A DNA stretch of 64,000 bases from Kordia algicida OT-1 (GCF_000154725.1 NZ_DS544873.1:73118-137117); one strand, 5' to 3'. Counted from the stretch's first letter, positions 36,025 to 44,542 are shown. The notes: generated by a model from the sequence alone, not told the origin. A program made the numbers and translations.

Positions 36025-36636
36025 ATGACAATTCAAGATTTACAAGCAATAGACTTGGAAAAAGTAGCATATCCAACAATCAAAGCAACGGCATTAGAAT
36101 TACTAGAGGACTATGCTGATGAAGCAGAAGAAAACAGAGCTGACTTTTTAAAAGATGCACAAGAAGCTATTGATGCAGTCTATAAAATGATTCAGGCTAA
36201 TTCCCCTGAAGCTTTACCAACAAATAAGGATGAGAAAAAAGTGTCTAAAAATACTAATGAGCCTTCAAAAGAATCGCCAAAAAAGAAAAAGCTAACTAAA
36301 GAGGAAATGGATGCTTATGGAGAAAGGATTAAAAAATGTAGACTAGAAATAAAAGAATACAATGCAAAAAGACGTGAAGAACAGCCAAAAAAACCTGCAA
36401 AAAAGAGACATGAAAAAATAGAAGGTTATTTGATATCAATCGGAAATTTAGTGCCTGATAATCTAAAAGACAATCTTGATATTTTGGAAGCTTCACAGAA
36501 AATCCTTTCCAAAACAGGGCGAGAAATTATGAAAGTCTATCGAATGGATCAGCTCAAAATCAAAGAGGTTCAACAGGAAATTGAAGAAAAATACAAAAAG
36601 AAAGAAGAAAAAATAAAAAAAGACAACGATGAATAA
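36025..36636 (+). CDS. Charged helical protein of unknown function
   Basis: 203 residues, no hydrophobic span. An acidic N-terminal part (ELLEDYADEAEENRADFLKD) is followed by Lys/Pro-rich linkers (SPKKKKLTKEEMDAYGERIK, REEQPKKPAKKRHEKI) and a charged coiled end. Its last codons overlap the start of the next gene by eight bases. Looks like a scaffold or nucleic-acid-associated protein. Confidence 0.6.
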   Translation: MTIQDLQAIDLEKVAYPTIKATALELLEDYADEAEENRADFLKDAQEAIDAVYKMIQANSPEALPTNKDEKKVSKNTNEPSKESPKKKKLTKEEMDAYGERIKKCRLEIKEYNAKRREEQPKKPAKKRHEKIEGYLISIGNLVPDNLKDNLDILEASQKILSKTGREIMKVYRMDQLKIKEVQQEIEEKYKKKEEKIKKDNDE

Positions 36637-36874
36637 GAAAGTATTGATAATCACAGGCGCGGGATTACTCATTGGTTTTGCCGAAGCCCTGATTTATTAC
36701 AATTTAGGCAAGAATGATAATAATGAAGAATTTAAGTTACAGTTTCCAAAGGGAATGGAACTCTTGAAAACTTCAGGAATTATTATCGCTACATCACTCG
36801 CTACAGCGGCACTCTCAAATATTATTGAAAATGCCGTTGGGAAAAACCTAGAATTAACACCAACAATCGCTTAA
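36629..36874 (+). CDS. 81-residue membrane protein
   Basis: Two hydrophobic segments: near the N-terminus (VLIITGAGLLIGFAEALIYY) and near the C-terminus (SGIIIATSLATAALSNIIEN). Begins MNKKVLIITGAG, overlaps the previous gene by eight bases and ends four bases before the next. It shares the short N-terminal anchor layout of the many small membrane proteins in the 43-55 kb operon. Confidence 0.6.
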   Translation: MNKKVLIITGAGLLIGFAEALIYYNLGKNDNNEEFKLQFPKGMELLKTSGIIIATSLATAALSNIIENAVGKNLELTPTIA

Positions 36875-36878
36875 CATT

Positions 36879-37352
36879 ATGGAAAAGATAGAACACAGAG
36901 AATTTTTAAAGAAAAACAAGATTGACAAAAAATTATTGCTTTCAGCGATTCAAGAGGAAATAAAGATTTTTGACAAAATGTATGATTTGTTAGAAAAAAT
37001 AACCCCATGTGGAAAAGGTGGTTTACTAAAACAGCTTGAAAAACTAGATGCTGAAATTATCAAAGACATCTACGATGTATATGGCGATGAAATTTCTAAT
37101 AATGAGCTAACCGAAGAATTCAAAGAAAAACATGAAGCTTCTAAAAAAATAAAGCCAAAAACAAAAGCCAATTCAGATGAGTTTATTATAGATCAATTGG
37201 TAGCACTGGGACAGACAGAAAATATTGGACGTTCTACCTTTATAGATTTAGGACTTAGGAAGAATCTTAAATGGAACACGACAATAGGAAAATATCTCAT
37301 CAAAAGAATACGTGTTTTTAAATACCGATACAATATTTTGATTCTAAAGTAG
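36879..37352 (+). CDS. Protein of unknown function ending the 24-37 kb operon
   Basis: 157 residues, no signal or membrane segment. Lys-rich linker (KKIKPKTKANSDEFIIDQLV) leads to a compact C-terminal part (TFIDLGLRKNLKWNTTIGKY) that might be a small DNA-binding fold. Followed by a strong hairpin at 37438. No family recognised. Confidence 0.6.
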   Translation: MEKIEHREFLKKNKIDKKLLLSAIQEEIKIFDKMYDLLEKITPCGKGGLLKQLEKLDAEIIKDIYDVYGDEISNNELTEEFKEKHEASKKIKPKTKANSDEFIIDQLVALGQTENIGRSTFIDLGLRKNLKWNTTIGKYLIKRIRVFKYRYNILILK

Positions 37353-37404
37353 GGTGTTTATCTGAAAATAAGAACAAAATTTCATAAAAAAGCACCAAAT
37401 TTTA

Positions 37405-37418
37405 GGCAAAATATTGCC
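37405..37418. promoter_or_regulatory. Short palindrome upstream of the 37.5 kb gene
   Basis: GGCAAAATATTGCC has five-base arms GGCAA and TTGCC. It lies in the gap between two operons, ~85 bp before the DnaA-C-like gene, and may be an operator. Confidence 0.3.
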
Positions 37419-37437
37419 AAACTTTAACTAAAAAAGA

Positions 37438-37466
37438 ACAAAAAGTACCCAAAAGGTACTTTTTGT
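37438..37466 (+). terminator. Hairpin ending the methyltransferase-helicase operon
   Basis: ACAAAAAGTACC (37438-37449) pairs perfectly with GGTACTTTTTGT (37455-37466) around a five-base loop, ~85 bp after the last stop. The T-run lies within the stem rather than after it, so it may act as a terminator or as a symmetrical operator. Confidence 0.6.
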
Positions 37467-37501
37467 AGTTTGCACAAAACAAAAGCAATTCTTTTTTAAG
37501 T

Positions 37502-37957
37502 ATGAAATCAAAGGAGTTCAATTATCGAGATTTACAAGATCACATTGAAGTGATGATCGGTAAGTTTGGTTTGCAAAATTCAGTCAAGTTTTTGGGAAGA
37601 TTAATTGATAATACACAGGTAGGATCAGATAAAGATGCACGTGCAAAAAAGATCGTTGAACTTACCATTGCAAAAAGCATTGAAGTTTTTGATCTTGAAA
37701 AGGACAAATTTTACCAAAGTGATTTAACTGAATATAAAGACGCACGAATGTCGTGTTATTATATTATTCACAAGTATACTCAAATCAGCTATGGTAGAAT
37801 ATCCGAAATCTTCCAGCAAAAGAAGCGTTCAGTATGGTACTTTCAAAGTAAATGTGAAGAAATGATTTCCATACCTAAATTCTATCCAAAATTTATGAGT
37901 CTCCATACAATCGTAGAAAATTATATCATAAATCATATTTCAAATTTAAATTCTTAA
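37502..37957 (+). CDS. DnaA C-terminal-domain-like DNA-binding protein
   Basis: 151 residues. The segment ~82-125 (ARMSCYYIIHKYTQISYGRI, SEIFQQKKRSVWYF) resembles the DnaA domain IV helix-turn-helix (cf. A.YL.R..T..S...IG..F.+.H.TV), which binds DnaA boxes. No AAA+ motor is present. Such stand-alone DnaA-C-like proteins occur in Bacteroidota phages and plasmids, in replication or control of packaging. First gene of a short operon with the FtsK/HerA-like ATPase. Confidence 0.6.
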   Translation: MKSKEFNYRDLQDHIEVMIGKFGLQNSVKFLGRLIDNTQVGSDKDARAKKIVELTIAKSIEVFDLEKDKFYQSDLTEYKDARMSCYYIIHKYTQISYGRISEIFQQKKRSVWYFQSKCEEMISIPKFYPKFMSLHTIVENYIINHISNLNS

Positions 37958-37962
37958 AAGCA

Positions 37963-38898
37963 ATGACAGAAGAAAATCATATCTCAACAGAGGTAAAACA
38001 AGCCTTAACCACAAGCAAAGATCAAATTCCACTAGAGGTAATTCAAAATGAAAATGGCAGTCCACTCAATACACCTGTTGTCGAAAAAGATATCGGTGGA
38101 GCGTCTTTAAATAATGAAGAACAAGCAGATGAAAATTGGAATGTTTGGAAACCTAAAAATCAAGGAGCAGTATCAGAATTGGAAAGTGATATTGATTACA
38201 GAAAAGAGGTTACCCATCAAATTGAAAATGAAAAAGAACAAGAGCCATTGGATGCGCCTGAACAGGAAATAAATGAAGATGAGCTGTACTCGCAGAGTGA
38301 CCCGCAAGTAAATGAAGAAGATTTTCAAATGCCATTGTCACAAGCAAATCAAACCGCAGATGCCTTGTTGGGAATTACCAACAACATGCTAACTGCTGGC
38401 GGTAGTTTTTTTGTAAAAGTAAAGAAGCATCAAGAGTTTTATGAATTTAATGAAATTATGGATGTGATTGACACTCAAAATGAAAAGAATGTCGATAGGA
38501 TTTTACTTGATAAAGATGATAAAGCATTACTTCGTCCACTGCTTTCACAGGTCATTCGTAAAAAAGCCAAACAGCTTACCCCTGAACAGCAATTAATGGG
38601 CGCGGTAGCTTCCATAGTAATTAAAAAAGGACAAACGGTTATGGAGATTCGCGCAGAAAATAAAAATCTAGAAAATCGTTTGATTGAAATTATCAAAGAA
38701 CAAAAAAAGCAAGCCGATAAGGACACAATATCAACGGACTATAAAGATGATTTTAAACAAAGCCAAACACCTGTTAACGATCAAGAATTTTCAAGTGATA
38801 CTTTAGATGATGATGATGATAAAAATTTGGTTGTTGCCCAAAATGAAGCGATTGAAAATAGTATTGTAGAATATGCAGATGATTCTGAAACTAAATAG
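37963..38898 (+). CDS. Acidic hydrophilic protein upstream of the packaging-type ATPase
   Basis: 311 residues, very rich in Glu, Gln, Asp and Asn and likely disordered in residues 1-125 and 255-311. The centre (TADALLGITNNMLTAGGSFF, then RPLLSQVIRKKAKQLTPEQQ) is helical and folded. No membrane segment. Five bases after the preceding gene and 13 bases before the ATPase gene. Could act as a scaffold or ATPase adaptor; no family recognised. Confidence 0.6.
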   Translation: MTEENHISTEVKQALTTSKDQIPLEVIQNENGSPLNTPVVEKDIGGASLNNEEQADENWNVWKPKNQGAVSELESDIDYRKEVTHQIENEKEQEPLDAPEQEINEDELYSQSDPQVNEEDFQMPLSQANQTADALLGITNNMLTAGGSFFVKVKKHQEFYEFNEIMDVIDTQNEKNVDRILLDKDDKALLRPLLSQVIRKKAKQLTPEQQLMGAVASIVIKKGQTVMEIRAENKNLENRLIEIIKEQKKQADKDTISTDYKDDFKQSQTPVNDQEFSSDTLDDDDDKNLVVAQNEAIENSIVEYADDSETK

Positions 38899-38911
38899 TT
38901 GATAAGTAGCT

Positions 38912-39793
38912 ATGAGATCAAAAAATAAAAACGTTGAACGCCAACCCATGATTATGCTTGTATGTGGCGAAACAGGAGTTGGAAAAACATATCGAAACAA
39001 ACAAGAAATTAAACATTATATGATGGATAATCTTTTGAAGGGAAAAAAAGGACGTAAAGTACTTGCCTTTGATACCAATGATGACGATTATCCCTCTTTT
39101 CGAACGGTAAGTCCTAATCATTTGGGAAAGCTTACCAAAGTCTCCGCGCGTCGTATTCGCCCTTTTAATACTGACAGCTCGCCAATGGATAATACTGACA
39201 AAAAAGAAGTTATTACCAAAATTATGAAGTACTTTAAAAATGGATTGGTCGTGCTAGATGATATCGATCATTACATGTCTGGAGCAAAAGGGCAATCCAT
39301 GATCGGTGCTTTATGTACGGTTCGTCACAAAGGAATTGATATTTTATTAACGCATCAATCTGTTGCTAAAATTACGACCTCTGAGTGGCAAAATTGTACT
39401 TGGCTTCGATTGCATCATCAAGTAGATGATGTGACCAGGTATCGTGATCGAATTCCTAAATATGAAATTGTACGTATTGCACAGCTTATCGTAGACGAAC
39501 AATATGAATTATGCTCATACGCATTCGCAAAAGGAGTCATTACCGAGCATCAGTACAAAGTACAGAAAAGTTTTTTTGTGTATGTAAATATGCGCGAGCA
39601 ACGCATTAAAGGTTGCAGTAGAACCGCATTTATTCGCGCCTGTAAAAAGTTTATTGACCAAGAAGAAGGCAAAAAGGTTCGTATGTTATTAAATGAAGAA
39701 GATTTTGAAGGCAATAAGATTTATAAGACTAAAAACGAAGCTATTATCAAAATGATTACTGATAAGCTTCGTTTTCATCAAATTCAATGCTGA
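38912..39793 (+). CDS. FtsK/HerA-superfamily-like ATPase, candidate genome-packaging motor
   Basis: 293 residues. Walker A GETGVGKT at 19-26 immediately after the first strand IMLVCGE; Walker B LVVLDDIDHY near 111-120; then VRHKGIDILLTHQSVAKI near 135-152, the R-x-x-G-I...TQ-type element seen in FtsK, HerA and viral A32/P9 packaging ATPases. No membrane span, no DnaA or helicase motif. In tailless dsDNA viruses with internal membranes such ATPases pump DNA into the capsid; a Zot-like or conjugation-like role is the alternative. It is the end of its operon. Confidence 0.6.
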   Translation: MRSKNKNVERQPMIMLVCGETGVGKTYRNKQEIKHYMMDNLLKGKKGRKVLAFDTNDDDYPSFRTVSPNHLGKLTKVSARRIRPFNTDSSPMDNTDKKEVITKIMKYFKNGLVVLDDIDHYMSGAKGQSMIGALCTVRHKGIDILLTHQSVAKITTSEWQNCTWLRLHHQVDDVTRYRDRIPKYEIVRIAQLIVDEQYELCSYAFAKGVITEHQYKVQKSFFVYVNMREQRIKGCSRTAFIRACKKFIDQEEGKKVRMLLNEEDFEGNKIYKTKNEAIIKMITDKLRFHQIQC

Positions 39794-39909
39794 GTATTAT
39801 TCTCTTTTTTAGTTTTTTTATCTATTTCTTTGGGTGCTTTATCGGGATAATATTTTTGGCTATCTCTAGCTTTCCTTCTTTCGTCTTCCCATTTTTGAGC
39901 TTCATTCAT
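39784..39909 (-). CDS. Possible 41-residue hydrophilic protein
   Basis: Open from ATG 39909 to TGA 39784-39786 on the minus strand, overlapping the ATPase stop by ten bases. Product MNEAQKWEDERRKARDSQ and onward is charged, helical and Lys-rich. No similarity recognised; short enough to be chance, so low confidence. Confidence 0.35.
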   Translation of the reverse strand: MNEAQKWEDERRKARDSQKYYPDKAPKEIDKKTKKENNTQH

Positions 39910-40038
39910 AATAATAAAAATTAAAGATTAATATTACATAAATATAAGGATAATAAAATAAGAATTTGATAAAATTCGTAACATTTAAAAGAAAAAACTT
40001 ACATATATTACTAAATAGGAATTATAAATTGTTATTAT

Positions 40039-40491
40039 TTGAAAATATCTATCTTATCTATAATCGGTATTATATTAATTATGTTTGAAGCATGGTTACC
40101 AGAAAAAGCTAAGGAATTAGAACATTACCTCTCTAGTGTCCATGAATATGCTTACGTTTTATTTAGAAAAACAGTTTATTATTTTGATAAAAAATATAGT
40201 CTATATCTTATTTTAAATCTTTTAGGAGTATCAATTGTAGTTTTGGGGTTAAGTTTAGATTATTACTTTCCTAATAAGAACTTATTATCTATATTTTTGG
40301 TTGGAATAATCTTTTTATTTCTTTTAAGAATGCCTGTTTTTATGACATTTTGGTTAAATATTCTGATGCACGTATTTCATTATTTTAGCTATGTAACAAG
40401 AGGTAAACCCTTTATGAGTATTGGAATTCTAATCGCGATATTTGATGTATATTCTAAGGAAATTATATCTTTTATATACTTTATATTTTGA
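40039..40491 (+). CDS. Membrane protein of unknown function
   Basis: 150 residues from TTG 40039, or 136 from ATG 40081 (MFEAWLPEKAKELEHYL); the longer form adds a hydrophobic N-terminus (SILSIIGIILIMF). Further spans around YLILNLLGVSIVVLGLSLDY, SIFLVGIIFLFLLRMPVF and the C-terminus. Lies between the ATPase and the leftward defence-like pair, separated from the first by ~245 bp with no gene on the plus strand. No family recognised. Confidence 0.5.
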   Translation: MKISILSIIGIILIMFEAWLPEKAKELEHYLSSVHEYAYVLFRKTVYYFDKKYSLYLILNLLGVSIVVLGLSLDYYFPNKNLLSIFLVGIIFLFLLRMPVFMTFWLNILMHVFHYFSYVTRGKPFMSIGILIAIFDVYSKEIISFIYFIF

Positions 40492-40509
40492 TATTTTTCA
40501 TGTTAAATA

Positions 40510-41043
40510 TTATTCATTTACGACTTTCAATCCTACCAAAATGCCTTGAAACATTAAGCTTGAAGATTCGTCTATTATTTTATTTACTGTCCAATCCTGT
40601 ATTTTTTCTTCCAGCGACTCTTTCCAGTCTACTTTATTTTCAACTTTTGATCTCTCAAATGATTTTTCAATTTCATCAAATATAATTTGCTGTCCGAATG
40701 AAACTTTTACTAATTCCTTTTTAATCTCATCAAGCATTATTCGTAATTGAAAGACTTCTGTTGAAGTAAATTTTTCATCCTCACTAAAATCAATTTTCCT
40801 TAAGTAAGACTCAACTGTTTTAATTCCAAAATGTGAAATTGTTACAGTGTATCCTGTTCCGTAAGGCTCAAGTAAGTCTTCATCTATGAGATAATAGTAT
40901 GCTTTTTGAATTTCAGAATAATCTATATTTAAAGATTGACCTAATGCTTTTAAGTCTATTGGTTGACGTGTGTCAGCTTTTGAATGATTGTAGGTTTCGG
41001 TAAGTAATTTACGCCTTATATTATCTCTTTCGTAAATATTCAT
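40510..41043 (-). CDS. Winged-helix protein paired with the HEPN gene
   Basis: 177 residues. Residues ~28-75 (LKALGQSLNIDYSEIQKAYY, YLIDEDLLEPYGTGYTVTIS) form a winged helix-turn-helix; the rest is helical with a possible dimerisation coil near 95-130. It lies 56 bp downstream of the HEPN gene on the same strand. A DNA- or RNA-binding partner or regulator of the HEPN protein is likely from context. Confidence 0.6.
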   Translation of the reverse strand: MNIYERDNIRRKLLTETYNHSKADTRQPIDLKALGQSLNIDYSEIQKAYYYLIDEDLLEPYGTGYTVTISHFGIKTVESYLRKIDFSEDEKFTSTEVFQLRIMLDEIKKELVKVSFGQQIIFDEIEKSFERSKVENKVDWKESLEEKIQDWTVNKIIDESSSLMFQGILVGLKVVNE

Positions 41044-41099
41044 TTAAATTGGTTTTAGGTTTTATAGATAAGTCAAATACAACTTTAATTTTCATAATA

Positions 41100-42893
41100 T
41101 TAATAAACAGAGATTAAGTGTTTAAAAACTTCAATTTGGTATCCAATACTATTTTCTTTAGAAGATTCCATTATTTTATTGTTTTTATCGGTAGTTGAAT
41201 CTATTTGGCTTTGATAATGTTTTAATTTTTCGATATTTTCAGTTTTATTGGTAGGTATTAATTCTATTTTCATATCATCGTAAGTAATTAGAGTAAGAGA
41301 ATCATTGATAAACTTATGATGCTTAATAACTGCAAATAACGGTTCAAAAGCATACATATTACCTTTTTCATTATGAGGATATCTACGTCGTACAGGATAA
41401 AATACCCAAAGAGAATAGTTATTTCTTACAGCTATTATTTCAACTGAATGGATTAAATATTGATCTAATATCCACAACCCTTTATTTAAAGATTTATAAT
41501 TTGATTTGATCTTCTGAAAATTTCTAATTTCATTTTCAAAAAAGCCTTTAGTCCTAAAAATATCATTAATAATATTTACTAATCGAATCAATGGTTTTTT
41601 TAAAATATATCCATGAATAATATTCAAATCTGGGTGTGCATTCATATTTCTCATTTTTCTTCCCCAATCCATGTTTTTTTTAAAAGAATTATTGTATCCA
41701 CTACTAATTTCTCTAATAAGGATATTCAGAGTCTTTTCCTTATTGTTAGAATTTTTCAAATCTATATTTAAAATTCTTGCTTTTGCCTTTACTGACATTT
41801 CAAAAATTTTAGTCAATCTTGAAAATGCATCACCATAAGCAGGATAGTGATAATAGCTAAGTTGTTGAAGTTTTTCAAAGCTTATAAGTCCTTTTTCAAT
41901 ATTCTCAGGTACATCTTTATGAGTGTTTTTTAACACAACAAATAAATTATAAAAATCAACTTCACTATTTGCTCCGAAGTAACTCCATGTAGGATCAGGA
42001 ATTTTAAATAACTTATTTTTTACTGCTAGTTCAGTCTTCTTCTTTACTTCTATCGGCTTATAATTTATACTAATCGTTGATAAATTATCTAGTGCTTCAT
42101 CAAGACGAGCTAAAAAGTCTTTTTGTTTTCTTATAATAAATAAATCATCATTATATACGTCAATAGGACTTTTTCCATCAAGTTCTTGTGGATATCTAGT
42201 AGAGTTACTATGTCTAACTGTTAAAATCGAGCAGAATCTAAAAGTACTTGAGACATAAAGAAGTATTCCTATTCCATCAAGGAATTCTTTAACTAATTTT
42301 AAACACTCACTAAACTTGTTGTGGTCATTTAAAATATTCGATAAATTATGAGCTTGTTCATCAGCATTTTCAGTCTTGAACTTTTGAAGCAATTCAATTT
42401 GATCTTTAAGTATTTGTTTTAAATAATCTGAAATATTCTCAGGCATTTCAAACTTAATCTCTTTGATTCCCTCTAAAGTTTCAAGCATTTCGACAAGTTC
42501 TTCTTCTCTAAAATCAAAAATTTTCCGTTTTTTGAATCGATCAATGAATTTTAAGCCTTCATTGAGTTTGTCTTGATATTTGTCGATGTCTACATTCTTA
42601 AAAAGAGGGCTATTTAATAGAAAACCTGACTTTTCTTCAAAATCTCTTAAGTAATCAATTTTATTCTTTTCAGAAACTATATTTCTTCTTAATGGCTTAA
42701 ATTGATTATGTCCAATTTTTTTTAATTGATTTTCATCTAAAGTTCCATCAAATAACCAATAGGCTTTATTTGCTTTTTCAGAAGCTTGTTGAAAATAGAA
42801 ATATGATTGACTGTAACAACCATTCTCTAATAAAATTTTTGAGGATTTTATATCGCTTTTAGCGATGTTAATCCATTTGGTAACTTCATTCAT
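41100..42893 (-). CDS. HEPN-domain protein, candidate RNase effector
   Basis: 597 residues. The N-terminal helices (IAKSDIKSSKILLENGCYSQ, SYFYFQQASEKANKAYW at 11-47) match the start of HEPN domains. A second region has GRKMRNMNAHPDLNII near 410, where RNMNAH is an R-x4-H motif used by HEPN ribonucleases. The middle part is helical and uncharacterised. HEPN RNases cut RNA in toxin-antitoxin and phage-defence systems. It faces opposite to all surrounding genes and sits between two element operons, as inserted defence cargo often does. Function inferred from motifs. Confidence 0.65.
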   Translation of the reverse strand: MNEVTKWINIAKSDIKSSKILLENGCYSQSYFYFQQASEKANKAYWLFDGTLDENQLKKIGHNQFKPLRRNIVSEKNKIDYLRDFEEKSGFLLNSPLFKNVDIDKYQDKLNEGLKFIDRFKKRKIFDFREEELVEMLETLEGIKEIKFEMPENISDYLKQILKDQIELLQKFKTENADEQAHNLSNILNDHNKFSECLKLVKEFLDGIGILLYVSSTFRFCSILTVRHSNSTRYPQELDGKSPIDVYNDDLFIIRKQKDFLARLDEALDNLSTISINYKPIEVKKKTELAVKNKLFKIPDPTWSYFGANSEVDFYNLFVVLKNTHKDVPENIEKGLISFEKLQQLSYYHYPAYGDAFSRLTKIFEMSVKAKARILNIDLKNSNNKEKTLNILIREISSGYNNSFKKNMDWGRKMRNMNAHPDLNIIHGYILKKPLIRLVNIINDIFRTKGFFENEIRNFQKIKSNYKSLNKGLWILDQYLIHSVEIIAVRNNYSLWVFYPVRRRYPHNEKGNMYAFEPLFAVIKHHKFINDSLTLITYDDMKIELIPTNKTENIEKLKHYQSQIDSTTDKNNKIMESSKENSIGYQIEVFKHLISVY

Positions 42894-43310
42894 TAATTTC
42901 TTGTCTTATTTTTTAAATAGATGTTATGATGCTTAACTTAAAGTAGTAGTGTTTAAATGTAAAATAAAATTCTTACATAAAGTTATATTTTTTTCAATCA
43001 TAGAAAATTATAATCTCTTATATATTAGTTCTGTAATATTTTTAAATAGCATAATTTTTATAATGAGAACGTTAGTAGAACTATTTCCATTTAAATAATT
43101 TTTAAAAGTTACTTAGAGTTTATAAATGATTCTGTATGATTTGTTTCTTTCCTTTCCCTTCCCCAAGTATTTACCCTCTTTCTTAAAGCTTTTGTATCAT
43201 ACCAAACGCGTACAAATGTTTTTCCACAATTAAGTATAATCTTCGTAGAGAACAAAATAAAAAGGTTTTAGAGAACCTTGACCAATAATCAAAATTAAAA
43301 ACGAAAAGAT
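42894..43310. other. Gene-free regulatory gap before the late-type operon
   Basis: About 415 bases with no convincing frame. It serves as the divergent promoter region of the HEPN gene and of the small-membrane-protein operon. A pyrimidine-rich tract (CTTTCCTTTCCCTTCCCC, around 43147-43164) precedes the shared operator at 43190. Confidence 0.45.
43190..43218 (+). promoter_or_regulatory. Operator/promoter motif shared with the 23.85 kb region
   Basis: TTTTGTATCATACC-AAACGCGTACAAATG aligns with 23853-23882; the last 15 bases (AAACGCGTACAAATG) are identical and TTTTGTA is conserved. It lies 93 bp before the first gene of the 43-55 kb operon. Two long operons with the same motif suggest one regulator controls both. 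Confidence 0.6.
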
Positions 43311-43472
43311 ATGGGTAAAAACTCAGATATCGCATGGAAACCAATTATGTATATGGTAGGTACAGGCGTAGCAGGAATTTTAATAGGGACATTAATTGTC
43401 GCTCCCTGGATGCAAAAAGCAAAAGCAAAAAAGCTTGCAGAGAAGAAAAAGCAAGTAACGGCTAAAAAATAG
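43311..43472 (+). CDS. 53-residue single-span membrane protein
   Basis: From ATG 43311: MGKNSDIAWKPIMYMVGTGV, a hydrophobic span (MVGTGVAGILIGTLIVAPWM), then a Lys/Ala-rich tail (QKAKAKKLAEKKKQVTAKK). First gene after the shared promoter motif. The Gly-rich single span and basic tail resemble small virion-membrane or assembly proteins, but no family is recognised. Confidence 0.65.
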   Translation: MGKNSDIAWKPIMYMVGTGVAGILIGTLIVAPWMQKAKAKKLAEKKKQVTAKK

Positions 43473-43558
43473 TATTTAGAGATACTAGCCTTAGCACCTT
43501 AAAAAAAGAATTAACGAACTGTTTTTAACAACAGTCAATTTAAACACACACAAATACT

Positions 43559-44446
43559 ATGAGTTACGAAGACGAATTAATGCGTTATGAAGAATCGGCT
43601 GAAGATCAGTACGATGATTACGATAACGAAATCTATGACGAGGATGACTTCGATACAGGATTTGAAGGCATGGAAGATGAGTATGTCGGTTATGATGATG
43701 AATATGATGAAGAATTTGATCTTTATGATGATGAAGAAGACTACGACGATTACACAAGTTCAAGTTTAGGTAAGATCGATCCTAATGACCGAACGTTAAC
43801 CGTTGTGGTTAAAAATGCATCAGGCGCATCAGCAGAAGCTGTAATCTTTGGTGGTAATGCTGAAAAAGCACAACCCGCAGGAGTTACAGTAGATATTGAG
43901 GAATCCTCACACAAGGAAGTCCGCGAAGAAAGTAAAAGCAATCCGTTTAAAATTGCGGGTATGAAATATTCGGTTAGCAACGCCTTACAATTTGATAATG
44001 TATTGCGTATCGATCGTAGAACCGCATCAGGTTCAAAGACTACCCGCGTGTATCAACCGCGAAATGCCACTTCTCCGCAGAACTTCACACAAACGCTAAT
44101 CGACGATGACAACTTTGAAATGGACGTTACAGGACAAGACTCCTTGAACGTTGTTGTTGAAGATGGTGTCACGGCAGTCTTTACCTTCACAATCAAAGCA
44201 AGAGCAAACTTAGGAAATCTGTTAAAAGGAAGCAACGTGGCAGAATTGTCACGCGCACCAAGAACTACAGGGCTTCCACAATTGGATTTGATTCGAAGAA
44301 GACGACCAACGGCGTATGGTATGCGTCCAAGACGCAGACGTGTAAGACGCTATCGTCCGCGTGTGACACCGCCAAGAGTTCGCACAGTTCGTCCAAAGCC
44401 AGCAAAACGTGTTACCACCAAGCTAGTTAGACGAAAAAAGCGATAA
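43559..44446 (+). CDS. Charge-segregated protein, major structural protein candidate
   Basis: 295 residues in three parts. Residues 1-66 are extremely acidic (Asp/Glu/Tyr repeats such as YDDEYDEEFDLYDDEEDYDD). Residues ~72-235 are beta-rich (RTLTVVVKNASGASAEAVIF, FKIAGMKYSVSNALQFDNVL, VVVEDGVTAVFTFTIKA). Residues ~250-295 are Arg/Lys/Pro-rich (RRRRPTAYGMRPRRRRVRRY). The centre could be a jelly-roll-like shell domain, the tails nucleic-acid or partner binding. It has its own terminator-like hairpins downstream and no membrane span, in contrast to its neighbours. Capsid function is inferred from position and architecture only. Confidence 0.7.
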   Translation: MSYEDELMRYEESAEDQYDDYDNEIYDEDDFDTGFEGMEDEYVGYDDEYDEEFDLYDDEEDYDDYTSSSLGKIDPNDRTLTVVVKNASGASAEAVIFGGNAEKAQPAGVTVDIEESSHKEVREESKSNPFKIAGMKYSVSNALQFDNVLRIDRRTASGSKTTRVYQPRNATSPQNFTQTLIDDDNFEMDVTGQDSLNVVVEDGVTAVFTFTIKARANLGNLLKGSNVAELSRAPRTTGLPQLDLIRRRRPTAYGMRPRRRRVRRYRPRVTPPRVRTVRPKPAKRVTTKLVRRKKR

Positions 44447-44448
44447 CC

Positions 44449-44525
44449 TAAAGACAAGTTAACCTTGTTAGTTAGTCTTTACAGATAGCCAGAGTCAAGG
44501 TAGCAAAAAGCCTTTCTCTGGCTAT
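44449..44525 (+). terminator. Double hairpin (attenuator-like) after the structural candidate
   Basis: TAAAGAC (44449-44455) pairs with GTCTTTA (44475-44481); then ATAGCCAGAG (44485-44494) pairs perfectly with CTCTGGCTAT (44516-44525), followed by TATTTT. It lies directly after the gene ending at 44446 while the operon continues, so partial termination would leave the first two genes more highly expressed. Confidence 0.65.
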
Positions 44526-44542
44526 TATTTTAAACACGAATT

